A DNA stretch of 32,793 bases from a virus, in IMG/VR virus record IMGVR_UViG_3300026512_000043, positions 1 to 32,793 of that record; one strand, given 5' to 3'. The position numbers were made by a program, and so were the translations under genes. Of this stretch, positions 7,672 through 16,544 are shown piece after piece. The notes under the pieces are model-generated. The model was not told where the DNA came from and searched no databases. It was given only the letters and a program-made list of their open reading frames with translations. How positions within the stretch are numbered: position 1 is the stretch's first letter; every line of letters begins with the position of its first letter.

Positions 7672-7855
7672 AATAGAAACTGCTCATAGTTTAGAAGAAG
7701 CTAATGATTTAGAATTATTAGGATACAAATTGTTCAGCACTGAAATAATTAGAAGATACTCAAAGAATGAACATTCATTTAGTACTGAAGCAACAATGGA
7801 TTTAATCGTTTATATAATGGTTAAAAAAGATAGTTTTTTAAATAAGATATTTTAG
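7664..7855 (+). CDS. Small hypothetical protein
   Basis: The 63-residue product has an AAAAGGAAAG ribosome site. It begins with a pattern (IETAHSLEEANDLELLGYKLFST) reminiscent of short phage proteins that adopt a beta-alpha fold, but I cannot name a family. It is the last of the small-gene run and is followed by an 11-bp hairpin and the terminase genes. Confidence 0.55.
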   Translation: MNKIETAHSLEEANDLELLGYKLFSTEIIRRYSKNEHSFSTEATMDLIVYIMVKKDSFLNKIF

Positions 7856-7865
7856 TTATCTGACT

Positions 7866-7893
7866 GCTGGCTATGGAGCATCCCATAGTTAGC
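7866..7893 (+). other. Strong RNA hairpin before the terminase genes
   Basis: An 11-bp stem (GCTGGCTATGG with CCATAGTTAGC, two G-U pairs) with a 6-nt loop separates the small-gene cluster from the packaging genes. No T run follows, so it is more likely an RNA-processing or stability element, like RNase III sites between T7 gene blocks, than a terminator. Confidence 0.5.
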
Positions 7894-7922
7894 CTTGAAA
7901 TAATAAATACAAAAGGAGGTTC

Positions 7923-8456
7923 ATGGACTTAGTCGTGACAAAAGAACAAGAACCCGAGTTGCTTGCTATTCAAGCAAAAGCCAAGGTCGATGACGATAGA
8001 TTTCAAGGCGGATTAAAGTTCGCACATCTTGTCATTGACGGCTCAAAAGTTAATGCTGCATATGCTGAAGCATTTAATGTAGATGCTGAAGTTGCAAAGA
8101 AAGTATCATCTCAATTTCATAGAAGTAAATGGGTACAGAATCTTGTTTTATTTTTAACTCCAGATGATGGAACTATTAATCAGGCTGAATGTAGAGTTGT
8201 TATACGTAAACTTATGGCTATAGTAAATAGTGAACGAACTACACCTAGAGAGAAGACTGAAGCTGCAAAAGCTCTTCAGCCATATATTAAGCAGGAAAAG
8301 CAAAGAGCTGAGACTGAACTTAATCTTACTATAGGTGAATTAAATGTTGGTGAAACTGCTTCAACTAATCTAAGTAAACAAATAGCATTGCTTCATGATG
8401 CAGGAAAAATGGTAAATAGTAATGGGGAGGTTATAGATGTCGACGTTATCTATTAG
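7923..8456 (+). CDS. terS: Terminase small subunit
   Basis: This 177-residue protein should bind the phage DNA packaging site and load the large subunit. It has a helix-rich N-terminal region that reads like a helix-turn-helix (KVNAAYAEAFNVDAEVAKKVSSQ), a central helical oligomerisation region, and a tail expected to contact the motor. The start has a perfect AAAGGAGG ribosome site. It overlaps the large-subunit gene by 20 bases, the usual terS-terL arrangement. The call rests mainly on this position plus the helix-turn-helix-like N-terminus. Confidence 0.75.
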   Translation: MDLVVTKEQEPELLAIQAKAKVDDDRFQGGLKFAHLVIDGSKVNAAYAEAFNVDAEVAKKVSSQFHRSKWVQNLVLFLTPDDGTINQAECRVVIRKLMAIVNSERTTPREKTEAAKALQPYIKQEKQRAETELNLTIGELNVGETASTNLSKQIALLHDAGKMVNSNGEVIDVDVIY

Positions 8457-10008
8457 GAAAAAAGTTGAACATTTCATAAGACCTAGCTATACTGAGGGAT
8501 ATAGACCACGCAAAGAGTCAATAGAATTCTTTTCATGGATTAACATACATATACCTCAAGAACAAAACTCTACTCCTAGAATGCACTATCAAATGATAGA
8601 TGAAATGTATTCTAAAGAGCAAAACGTTCAAGCTATGGTTCATCGTGGTGGTGCTAAATCGACTGTAATGACAAACTATACTCCATTGTATGTTGCTGTA
8701 AGAGGGAACTTACCTAATTTTGGTGAAGTTCATAACTTAGTTATCTTTTCAGCAACTATAGACCAAGCAAAAGAACAATTACGTGGAATACGTGACTTGT
8801 GGGATAACAGTGAAATATTACAGGAGTTCTTAAAGTTAGCAAAAGACAAGCAAGGAAGAGTAATTGCCGACAAGGTAGACTATATAGCTTGGGAGAATCA
8901 AGACGGACACGTTATACACATTCAAGCAAAAGGTGCTGGGCAGTCAATGCGTGGTACTAAAAAGAATGGTAAACGTCCACAGCTTTTAATTTTTGATGAT
9001 ATTCTAGTTGATGAAATATTAACTAGTGAAAATGAAAGGAAAAAGCTTAAAACTTGGTATTACTCAACTGTAGCCAACTCTGTAGATGTTACTCACTATA
9101 AAAAGATGGTAGTTGGAACTCCAATGACAGATGATGACTTATTAATGGAAATGTTAAGAAGTAAAACTTATAAGTCAGTGAAGTTTCCAGTTGCAGATAA
9201 GTTTCCAGTTCCTGAGGAAGATATTGTCTCTTCATGGAAAGACAGATTTACACCTAGTGCTATAATTCAGCAATTTACTGAAGCTAAAGAAATGGGTGCT
9301 GAAGCTGACTTTTATCGAGAGATGATGCTTGAAGTAGTTAACGATGATATGCGTATTTTTGAAGAATCATTCTTTAAGTATTACTATTATGCTGAGAAAA
9401 AACCAGACTTTAATAAGATGAATTTCTTTACAAGTATGGACTTGGCTATTAGTAAGAAACAAAGTGGTGATTATACAACTATTATAACTATAGGTGTAGA
9501 CAAAAATAAGCATTGGTGGATAGTTAAGTGTGACGTTGGTAGGTTTAATCCTACTGAGGTAATAAATAAACTATTCAATCATGTAGCAAAATTCAAGCCT
9601 CTTGAAACTAGAGCTGAGAAAGCAGCATTACAACAAGTATTAGACCATTTCATTCAACAGAAGATGATGGCAACTAATACGTATTTCAATTATGATGGAT
9701 TGGTAAATAACTCTGTAAATTCAAAAGAGTTTAGGATTAACTCACTTCAACCAAAGATGAAGATGGGACACATTCACTTTCCACTAGATGTAGACTTAGG
9801 TTCAATAGCTGAGCTTGAGTATGAAATGAAAGGATACATTAAAACTGGACCGACAACAGCTCATGATGATGCAGTGGACTGTTTGGCTAACTTTTTAGAC
9901 CCTGACTTTGTATATAGTTCAATGTCAGAAGTAGGTACTGAAGTTGGTCATGGTCAAGATAATATGTCCGACCTCTTTGAAGAGGGATATAATGATGATT
10001 ATTGTTAA
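8437..10008 (+). CDS. terL: Terminase large subunit (packaging ATPase and nuclease)
   Basis: This is the motor that pumps DNA through the portal and cuts the concatemer. The ATPase domain has a Walker A-like RGGAKST (residues 70-76) and Walker B LLIFDD (Asp187/Asp188). The RNase H-like nuclease domain shows Asp335 in SMDLAIS and a C-terminal HDDAVD (Asp477, Asp478, Asp481). The 523-residue length is normal. The ATG lies within the terS end, with GGGGAGG six bases upstream, so translation is coupled. Confidence 0.93.
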   Translation: MSTLSIRKKVEHFIRPSYTEGYRPRKESIEFFSWINIHIPQEQNSTPRMHYQMIDEMYSKEQNVQAMVHRGGAKSTVMTNYTPLYVAVRGNLPNFGEVHNLVIFSATIDQAKEQLRGIRDLWDNSEILQEFLKLAKDKQGRVIADKVDYIAWENQDGHVIHIQAKGAGQSMRGTKKNGKRPQLLIFDDILVDEILTSENERKKLKTWYYSTVANSVDVTHYKKMVVGTPMTDDDLLMEMLRSKTYKSVKFPVADKFPVPEEDIVSSWKDRFTPSAIIQQFTEAKEMGAEADFYREMMLEVVNDDMRIFEESFFKYYYYAEKKPDFNKMNFFTSMDLAISKKQSGDYTTIITIGVDKNKHWWIVKCDVGRFNPTEVINKLFNHVAKFKPLETRAEKAALQQVLDHFIQQKMMATNTYFNYDGLVNNSVNSKEFRINSLQPKMKMGHIHFPLDVDLGSIAELEYEMKGYIKTGPTTAHDDAVDCLANFLDPDFVYSSMSEVGTEVGHGQDNMSDLFEEGYNDDYC

Positions 10009-10017
10009 AGGAGAAAC

Positions 10018-10488
10018 ATGACGTATTCAACATTTGAGGGATTAATTCTCTCCAAAACAATAAATAGAACAACTCTACCAGCTGATGGTAGCATGGTTCA
10101 TAGACTTCAAACGGCATTAGAACATGTAGGTCAAGAAACATTACCTATAGTTTTACAGTTTGATGTCGAACCAATAACTGGAACATGGAGGTACGTAGTT
10201 GATAAAGTTCTTAATACTGAGACATTTCTTAGAAAACCAATTGCTTCGGTTGTTTCTACTGATGAGGTGGACATGGACGAAGAGCTATTAAGTGCTGTAG
10301 CATTATACATAATGGCAGGACTCGAAAGAACTGTAGCTGGTACACATATGTCACTATATAAAAAAGAAATAGACTTATATAATAATAGACAAATAGCTAA
10401 TGAGCTTCATGATGAGACTCAAGATGCTACTGCTATAGGACAATTTGGAACAAATACAGAAGAAGCTATTTACGGCTTTAAAATCTAA
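10018..10488 (+). CDS. Unknown virion-region protein, possible head-tail adaptor
   Basis: The 156-residue product lies between the large terminase and a glycine-rich protein. It mixes beta segments in the N-terminal two thirds (LPIVLQFDVEPITGTWRYVV) with a helical C-terminal third. Its size and place in the late block suggest a head-completion or tail-adaptor protein, but no motif confirms this. The ribosome site is AAAGGAG, and its stop overlaps the next ATG by one base. Confidence 0.5.
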   Translation: MTYSTFEGLILSKTINRTTLPADGSMVHRLQTALEHVGQETLPIVLQFDVEPITGTWRYVVDKVLNTETFLRKPIASVVSTDEVDMDEELLSAVALYIMAGLERTVAGTHMSLYKKEIDLYNNRQIANELHDETQDATAIGQFGTNTEEAIYGFKI

Positions 10489-12800
10489 TGGCTTATAATA
10501 ATGATGGTGATTTTATCGAAATATTATCGTCTACTACTTTAACTGCTGGTGTTGATTTTCCATTTGACAGAGATTTGACTATAACAATGTATGGTGGAGG
10601 TGGTGGTGGAGCAGGAGCAATAATATTGCATCACTCTACACACAATACTCCAATAAGCATAATGATAGGACGTGGTGGTTCTGCTGGTCAAAGACGTAGT
10701 TTTATTATAGACAAGAATGAATTATATGATGGAATAACTATTACAATATCAATTGGAAATGGAGGAGCAGGCTCAGACAATGTTGGAACATATTGGGACG
10801 GCTCTAGTCATACTTTTGATTGGTATAAACCATTTTATAGTTACGGCAGTGATGGAACTGATAGTACTATAGTTCTATCTACAGGCAAGATATATACAGC
10901 GCAGGGTGGAAGCGGTGGCGGATTTAGTTCAGCTGGTGAATATTATTCTGACCCAAGAGATGGAACAAAAGGAGAAGATTCAACTCCTCCATCTGCAAAT
11001 AATCCAATTACTGGTGAAGTCTTTCATCTGACTGGTAAAGGAGGGGATGGAGGAATCCATGCATATCAAGTTGGAAGTAAATTTGATGCTATAACTGTAG
11101 ACGGTCAACCTGGAAAGGTAGGTTCTGGACTTGGTTCTGGTGGTGGCGGAGGAGGTTCATCAGATAGATTATTAAGGGAAAAGGTTTGGGATGATGCCGC
11201 TCAAGACTATGATTATTTATATAGTGATGCTGGTTCAGGCATTGGAGGAAGAGGTGCTTCTGGCGCTGCTTTTATAAGCTGGGGTGATGTACGGTTATCA
11301 TATGATGAAGTTAATCCTCTAGTTATGCCACCAAACTTCTTTAGTACAATAAATATTGCTGATGCTTTCCGTGAAACAATAATAGGAAATATTCTTGGTT
11401 TTACTTCCGCATACAATAAAGCAAAAATAGATATCATAGATGGATTAGAAAAATCTTTAGCTCCAGACCCAATAGTTGTTGTTGATGGAATAGACTGTTA
11501 TAGAAATATAGATAGTGTAGATTATTTATTAAATTCTAGTGTAGAAGATGATGCTACTGCATATCTTAAGTTATTAGGATACACAACTTCACAAATAGCT
11601 GAAATTAAAGTATCATATAGCGACCCTACAATAGAACGAGTTAGTTTTTTGATAGAGCCTAACTTTCAATACAATTTACAAGATATTGAATTTATCTGTG
11701 ACTTTATACGTGGACAATTTAGTGCATATAATATTACAAGATTTACAATAGAGCATGAGTCAAATGCTTACATGTCTTGGAGCGTATTCAACTCGGCTAA
11801 TGCAACATTCCTTAAGTCTATGGCTTCTGGTGATGATGTTTTTGATGGAATAAAAAATTGGATACCGTTTACTGATGATACCTACAAGTATTCTCCTTCA
11901 TCTATATATGGTGACGCAAGTAGTATTCAATTTTATGATTCTTCTAATAATTTAATTGTTTTTCCAGAACAATATTTATATAAGTCTGTGCTTGGATTAA
12001 TGATATGCGGACTGGATACATTCTGTACTTCTATATCTAATGTGAATATATCAAGCAGAGATGATGGTAATGGATTAAGGATATTAAAGTATTTAGAAAC
12101 TTTTGATATAACATGGGATAATAGTTTTGAATTAATAAATCTTTCAAATATTCAATCTCATGACGGAACTAATGATACTGCTCCACCTGTACTTGAGGAA
12201 ATATACAAGAATACTGCAGGTCAATATAAGAAAACATATGCTAATTTAATATGGTCAATAAGAGATATAGCTTTATATAATGAAGAAAATGGATTTATTC
12301 ATGCTTCAAAACCAAGTGCACTATATCATTCTGGAACAAGATTTTTTATAAAAGACAAGATGATTAGTGCTGAATCTTCAGATGTATTCTATACACTTGG
12401 TGCAACATATTATTTGAAGGTTTATAAGAAGAGTATAAATTATTGGAAGAGAGTTACACTTACTTTTTTTTCATCATTGTTGCAATTTGTTGGAATGGTC
12501 ATTGGTGCTAATTTAACTCCTATAATTAATGTAGCATTGGGAATATCTGTAAGCCTTGTTCAGACACTTATAACATCTGAGTTATCAGCTGGTCAACAAG
12601 ATTATTCTGATGCCGTCAATAGCAACTACGCAGATTTAATATATGAGGAAGAAGATAGTGAAGATGAGTCGTCATATAATGTTGATTTTTTTGATAAGGA
12701 AAATGAGAAACTTAAAAATTATTATAACCCATATATTCAAATTGAAAAAGATATGTCTATAGAATACAACATAAAGGAAAACAATGGCAATAAACGTTGA
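10488..12800 (+). CDS. Large glycine-rich protein with C-terminal membrane stretch, probable host-contact or entry protein
   Basis: The 770-residue product has a glycine-rich domain at about residues 35-265, with repeated blocks such as GGGGGGAG, GGSGGGFSSAG, GKGGDGGI and GIGGRGASGAAF. This is the pattern of phage tail-tip adhesins built from polyglycine helices. About 380 residues of ordinary mixed sequence follow. Next comes a long hydrophobic stretch at about 650-700 (LLQFVGMVIGANLTPIINVA), enough for one or two membrane spans, and a very acidic, Asn/Lys-rich tail. An adhesin would not normally carry a membrane stretch, so a protein that contacts and then enters the envelope is possible. 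Its place between terminase and portal is odd for a fibre. Confidence 0.55.
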   Translation: MAYNNDGDFIEILSSTTLTAGVDFPFDRDLTITMYGGGGGGAGAIILHHSTHNTPISIMIGRGGSAGQRRSFIIDKNELYDGITITISIGNGGAGSDNVGTYWDGSSHTFDWYKPFYSYGSDGTDSTIVLSTGKIYTAQGGSGGGFSSAGEYYSDPRDGTKGEDSTPPSANNPITGEVFHLTGKGGDGGIHAYQVGSKFDAITVDGQPGKVGSGLGSGGGGGGSSDRLLREKVWDDAAQDYDYLYSDAGSGIGGRGASGAAFISWGDVRLSYDEVNPLVMPPNFFSTINIADAFRETIIGNILGFTSAYNKAKIDIIDGLEKSLAPDPIVVVDGIDCYRNIDSVDYLLNSSVEDDATAYLKLLGYTTSQIAEIKVSYSDPTIERVSFLIEPNFQYNLQDIEFICDFIRGQFSAYNITRFTIEHESNAYMSWSVFNSANATFLKSMASGDDVFDGIKNWIPFTDDTYKYSPSSIYGDASSIQFYDSSNNLIVFPEQYLYKSVLGLMICGLDTFCTSISNVNISSRDDGNGLRILKYLETFDITWDNSFELINLSNIQSHDGTNDTAPPVLEEIYKNTAGQYKKTYANLIWSIRDIALYNEENGFIHASKPSALYHSGTRFFIKDKMISAESSDVFYTLGATYYLKVYKKSINYWKRVTLTFFSSLLQFVGMVIGANLTPIINVALGISVSLVQTLITSELSAGQQDYSDAVNSNYADLIYEEEDSEDESSYNVDFFDKENEKLKNYYNPYIQIEKDMSIEYNIKENNGNKR

Positions 12801-13194
12801 TACAGCTTTGACAGAGTACAACAAGACTATGGCTGATTTAATAAAAGATGGTTCACTGTATAAAACAAGTCTAGATAGATTTCTAGGAGAAATGAGTGAT
12901 TTTGGATTAACTCCAGAAGAAAAAGCTAATTCTTATATACAATATATCACTCAAGCTGATGGACAACTACATGCAGTTGCTACGCAATTGGTTGAATTAT
13001 CTAGAAAACTACAAGGCTTTGATGATAATATGCTTATGGAATTATCCAAGATGCAAGGAAATGTAGCTTCATTTTTTGTTAATTCAAATCCATCTGGAGC
13101 ACAATCAGTTTTAGATGACCTTAAGAATATGATGCAAATCGTGTCTAAAAGGGCAGATGAAGTAACTGGTACACAACCGCAGATTCCAACATAA
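12784..13194 (+). CDS. Helical virion-region protein of unknown function
   Basis: The 136-residue product overlaps the glycine-rich gene by 17 bases, with AAAGGA five bases before the ATG. It appears almost entirely helical with heptad-like hydrophobic spacing (LVELSRKLQGFDDNMLMELSK) and ends in a short Pro/Thr tail. It could be an oligomeric chaperone or minor virion protein for its neighbour. I do not recognise a family. Confidence 0.55.
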   Translation: MAINVDTALTEYNKTMADLIKDGSLYKTSLDRFLGEMSDFGLTPEEKANSYIQYITQADGQLHAVATQLVELSRKLQGFDDNMLMELSKMQGNVASFFVNSNPSGAQSVLDDLKNMMQIVSKRADEVTGTQPQIPT

Positions 13195-13319
13195 TGGATT
13201 TTTTAAAAAAGAGTGATGGAACATATTTTAGGTATTACTTGTTATTTCCTGTAGGAAGTACATATATGCCTGATATTATATCTGAAAAATATTGCTCACA
13301 AATTGAAAGGAGTTTATAA
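13194..13319 (+). CDS. Possible 41-residue small protein before the portal gene
   Basis: The ATG shares its first base with the preceding stop (TAATG), and the frame fills the gap up to the portal gene. The product is aromatic-rich (YFRYYLLFPVGSTYM) with one Cys. The junction geometry favours a real coupled gene, but no homology is recognisable. The strong AAAGGAG near its end belongs to the portal gene. Confidence 0.4.
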   Translation: MDFLKKSDGTYFRYYLLFPVGSTYMPDIISEKYCSQIERSL

Positions 13320-13339
13320 TCATAGATGATGAAATTGAA

Positions 13340-15367
13340 ATGACTGAATCTGAAAGGCGAACAAAAGCTTTTAAGGATTTTAGACATGATTATAAAAAGG
13401 CAAAGTCTGCAAAGACTGAAATAGATGGACTTATTTCTGATTGGAATGACCTTTATTATGGTAAAGGAAATAAGAACTCAAACACTAATGGTTCTAAGAT
13501 AGTTATGAAGGAAATAGCTAAACAAATTGAATGGCAGAAGCCAAACATAAGCGAACCTTTCATTGGTACTTCACACCCTATAAGAATAAGTGGAAATATA
13601 CCATCTTCTCAAAAGAGAATAATACAAAAATATGCAAACAATCAGTTTACTAATGACTTTGATAGAGATACATTTATTAATCAATTAACAGATGTGATGA
13701 TTAGAGAAGGAACTGTGTGGACTAGGACTTCATGGAAGTTTGAAGAGGAATTGCAAGAAGACAACTTTCCAAGCATGACTATGCAAGAGATTTTAGAGCG
13801 TTCTCAATTAGGTGAAGACCCGTCAAAGATTGAACAAAATAAATCTAAAGCTGGACAACCTGAGACATTTAATGTTATTTATGCTTCATATTCTGATTTA
13901 GATAATAAACCTTTTGTTGAGGTTTGTAGAAATGAGCATATATTTCCAGACCCTGCTGCAAGAAGTGAACAAGAATTAAGATTTGTCATTCATAGAAGAT
14001 ATGAAACGCTGTCTGACTTGAGAGCTTCTGGAAAATATGATGAAGAAGATTTAGATAGATTAAAGGATAAGATATCTGCTGGTGATGATACTATACTTGG
14101 TAGCGCTAGAGATAGTGACTCTCAATCGAATGGTGTTGATGCAACTTCTCAAACTCAAGATTCCGTAAGACAGAAGATAGAAATATTAGAGTATTGGGGA
14201 TATTATGATTTTGATGGAGATGGAATTGCGGAGCCGATAATGGCTTCATGGAGTGCTAAGCATGATGTAGATTTAATGTTAGAAGATAATCCTATGCCTA
14301 GTAAAAAGATACCATTTCAGCGTGCAGTTTATTCTGAGCGTTCATATTCATTATGGGGAAATGCACTTGCATTCTTTTTAGGAGATAATCAAAAGGCTAA
14401 GACTGGTTTAGTTCGTGGTATTATAGATAATATGTCACTTGCAAATAATGGTCAAAAGTTAATACAACAAGGTGGACTTGATTATGTAAACTTTAAGAGA
14501 CTTAGGAATAAAGAGAGACATGTATTTACAACTAAAAATCCAAAAGATATAGTTTATGAAGTAAAACACAATAGTGTATCTTCTGATGTTTTCAGTTCAA
14601 TACAAATGTTTAACAATGAAACTGAACAATTATCTGGAGTAGGGGCTGGTGGTCCTGCATTGACACAGGGAAGTCTTAACAAAGACGACAACGGAGATAT
14701 GCAGTTAACAATGTCTCAACAAAGAATGGCAGGAACTGTGAGAAATATAGCTAACCTTATGGGTAAAGTTGTATTTGAGTGGATAACGATGGCTGAAAAT
14801 TGGCTTACTAATGAACAAGTAGAGTCTTTGTTTAGTGAAAATGAACAGGCTGATTATTACGCATTTAGAAGTTCAAAAAGAGCTGGTGTAAGTTGTAAGG
14901 TTGGAACTGAAGTAGTTAGAGGGATGAAGCTTAAGCAATTAAATATGCTTATGCAACAAGCTAAAGTACTTGGTGAGAAAACTCCTCCAGGAACAATAGA
15001 GAGTTTAACTGCTGAAATGTTTGAATTATTTGATAAGTATGATGAAGCTGAAGCTATAAGAAATTATAAGCCAGAGCCTGATCCTATGGCTCAAATGATA
15101 CAAGAACTTGAGTTAAAGAAACTTAAGCTAGAATTAGCTAAGCTTGAAACTGATATTAGAAATTCTCAGACTGAAGGACAATTAAACGTTGCTAAAGCTG
15201 AAAATGAAAGAGCTGATGCTATATCTACATTAAAGTACAAAGAAGCTCAGTCTGCTGAGAAATGGGCTAAGACTGAAGGTCATGGAGTAGATAGTGCATT
15301 GAAGCCTGCTAAAGCAGTTGCTGAAATAGATTCAATTCTAAAATCTGCAAATAGCACACGAATATAA
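13340..15367 (+). CDS. Portal protein (head-tail connector)
   Basis: This protein should form the dodecameric ring at the capsid vertex through which DNA enters and leaves. The 675-residue product fits large podovirus portals: a helical N-terminus, an alpha/beta core with a Gly-rich turn (SGVGAGGPALTQGSLNKDD), and a long Lys/Glu/Ala coiled C-terminal barrel region (LELKKLKLELAKLE). It sits immediately before the scaffold and capsid genes, as expected. The nearest good ribosome site (GGAG at 13309-13312) is 27 bases from the ATG at 13340. Translation may really begin at an in-frame ATC at 13319, adding seven residues. No Walker or nuclease motifs are present. Confidence 0.85.
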   Translation: MTESERRTKAFKDFRHDYKKAKSAKTEIDGLISDWNDLYYGKGNKNSNTNGSKIVMKEIAKQIEWQKPNISEPFIGTSHPIRISGNIPSSQKRIIQKYANNQFTNDFDRDTFINQLTDVMIREGTVWTRTSWKFEEELQEDNFPSMTMQEILERSQLGEDPSKIEQNKSKAGQPETFNVIYASYSDLDNKPFVEVCRNEHIFPDPAARSEQELRFVIHRRYETLSDLRASGKYDEEDLDRLKDKISAGDDTILGSARDSDSQSNGVDATSQTQDSVRQKIEILEYWGYYDFDGDGIAEPIMASWSAKHDVDLMLEDNPMPSKKIPFQRAVYSERSYSLWGNALAFFLGDNQKAKTGLVRGIIDNMSLANNGQKLIQQGGLDYVNFKRLRNKERHVFTTKNPKDIVYEVKHNSVSSDVFSSIQMFNNETEQLSGVGAGGPALTQGSLNKDDNGDMQLTMSQQRMAGTVRNIANLMGKVVFEWITMAENWLTNEQVESLFSENEQADYYAFRSSKRAGVSCKVGTEVVRGMKLKQLNMLMQQAKVLGEKTPPGTIESLTAEMFELFDKYDEAEAIRNYKPEPDPMAQMIQELELKKLKLELAKLETDIRNSQTEGQLNVAKAENERADAISTLKYKEAQSAEKWAKTEGHGVDSALKPAKAVAEIDSILKSANSTRI

Positions 15368-15391
15368 TAAAATTTAAAGGGGGTCAATCAT

Positions 15392-16423
15392 ATGACATTT
15401 GAAGAAGAAATGGAGAAGTTAAAAGCTGATGCTATTGCTGAAGTTGAAGACTTAGATAACGGAGAATTAGTTGATGATAACATCAATGATGAAGATAACG
15501 GAGAAAATAATGATACAATTGAAGAAGATTCTATTGATGATTTGGGAGAAAATGATAACTCCTCTGACAATGATGAATCTGAAAATGGAAGAAACGACGA
15601 TAAATCTGGAGACGACAATTCTGGAGATAATGATTCTGACAATGGTGATAATGACTTTAGTCCAATTGATGTAGATTTTGCTGGACAAAAGATAACATTA
15701 AAAAATAAAGATGAATTAAGTTCTTTTTTAAAACGTGGTGCTGAAGCTTTAACTAGACCTGAAGACACAATGAAGACTGAAAAAGCCATAATTGAACAAG
15801 GACAACTTAACCAAGATGACCTTAAACTTTTAGTTGATATTAAAAATGGAGACCTTAATGCTCTGGCTAAACTTGCTGAAAGTTCAAAGATTGACCATTT
15901 AGATATAGTTGATTCATCTGCTAGTGAGTATAAAGGAACTTTTGAACCTACATCTCCGTCTGCTGTAGAAGAAGTTGCTGCTGAAATAGTAAGAGATAAA
16001 GAACATGCTGTTAAATTTCAAGATGTTTTACATAGCTCTGGAAGTAACGATTTTGTTAATTCCCTTAGTTCTAATGCAGACCATTTACGTTCGTTTTCAA
16101 TGCACGTCAAAAGTGGATTAGCTGAAAAAGCTATGCCTGAAGCAAGAACTAATTTTGCTTTATATGGTGGTAATTTTTTCGAACATTATAAGGCTTCAGC
16201 TATTAAGATAGCTCAGTCTGAGTTAGATACTCAACCAAATTTGGATAAGTCTACTAAAAATAATGAGAGAACATTAACAGAAAAGGAGAAAGAACTGCGT
16301 AAAAAAGCTAGTTCTAATTCAACTATAAATAAGAACTCTGGCTCTAATGCTAAAACTTATGATGATGTAATGGACTTATCAAATGAAGACTTTGAATCTT
16401 TAAAGAGAAACATTAAGAAGTAA
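15392..16423 (+). CDS. Capsid assembly scaffold protein
   Basis: The 343-residue product has a very acidic, Asp/Glu/Asn-rich first 90 residues (runs such as DDNINDEDNGENNDTIEED). A folded middle and a basic helical C-terminus (RTLTEKEKELRKKASS, ending SLKRNIKK) follow. Acidic body and basic C-terminal helix are typical of scaffolds that bind the capsid protein through the basic end and leave before packaging. Position between portal and major capsid protein agrees. The start has an AAAGGGGG ribosome site 8 bases upstream. Confidence 0.8.
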   Translation: MTFEEEMEKLKADAIAEVEDLDNGELVDDNINDEDNGENNDTIEEDSIDDLGENDNSSDNDESENGRNDDKSGDDNSGDNDSDNGDNDFSPIDVDFAGQKITLKNKDELSSFLKRGAEALTRPEDTMKTEKAIIEQGQLNQDDLKLLVDIKNGDLNALAKLAESSKIDHLDIVDSSASEYKGTFEPTSPSAVEEVAAEIVRDKEHAVKFQDVLHSSGSNDFVNSLSSNADHLRSFSMHVKSGLAEKAMPEARTNFALYGGNFFEHYKASAIKIAQSELDTQPNLDKSTKNNERTLTEKEKELRKKASSNSTINKNSGSNAKTYDDVMDLSNEDFESLKRNIKK

Positions 16424-16544
16424 TATTAACCCCCTTTAGTTATGCGACCGAAATAGTCGTTAAACTAGAGGTTCTGTGACTATGTTACATTTAACAAGTG
16501 TAACTTATGCGACACATAGGTTACTAATACTTTAAAGGATTTAT
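16424..16544 (+). promoter_or_regulatory. Structured leader of the major capsid gene
   Basis: These 121 bases hold no gene. A 9-nt direct repeat TTATGCGAC occurs at 16440-16448 and 16505-16513. The first copy can form a hairpin with GTCGT at 16456-16460, and the second copy could compete for the same partner. A longer stem pairs GTGACTATG (16476-16484) with CATAGGTTAC (16515-16524), enclosing a 7-bp hairpin with arms TTACATT and AGTGTAA. CCTTTA at the left and TAAAGG at the right can close the whole element next to the ribosome site. A leader controlling or stabilising the most abundant message is likely, and a promoter may also lie here. Confidence 0.5.
16468..16487 (+). promoter_or_regulatory. 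CTGT-centred intergenic motif, copy 2
   Basis: GAGG-TT-CTGTGA followed by CTATGTTA resembles the motif at 6938, 31337 and 32308. It stands 57 bases before the major capsid ATG, a plausible place for a late promoter. Evidence is by-eye similarity only. Confidence 0.25.

Noticed and set aside
12440-12590. Glycine-rich protein C-terminus as a separate holin gene
   Set aside because: The hydrophobic segment is in one continuous frame with the 770-residue protein and has no start or ribosome site of its own.
15388-15789. Open minus-strand frame of 133 codons opposite the scaffold gene
   Set aside because: It is the Ser-rich mirror of the Asp/Glu-rich scaffold coding sequence, with no ribosome site, and all other genes read the other way.
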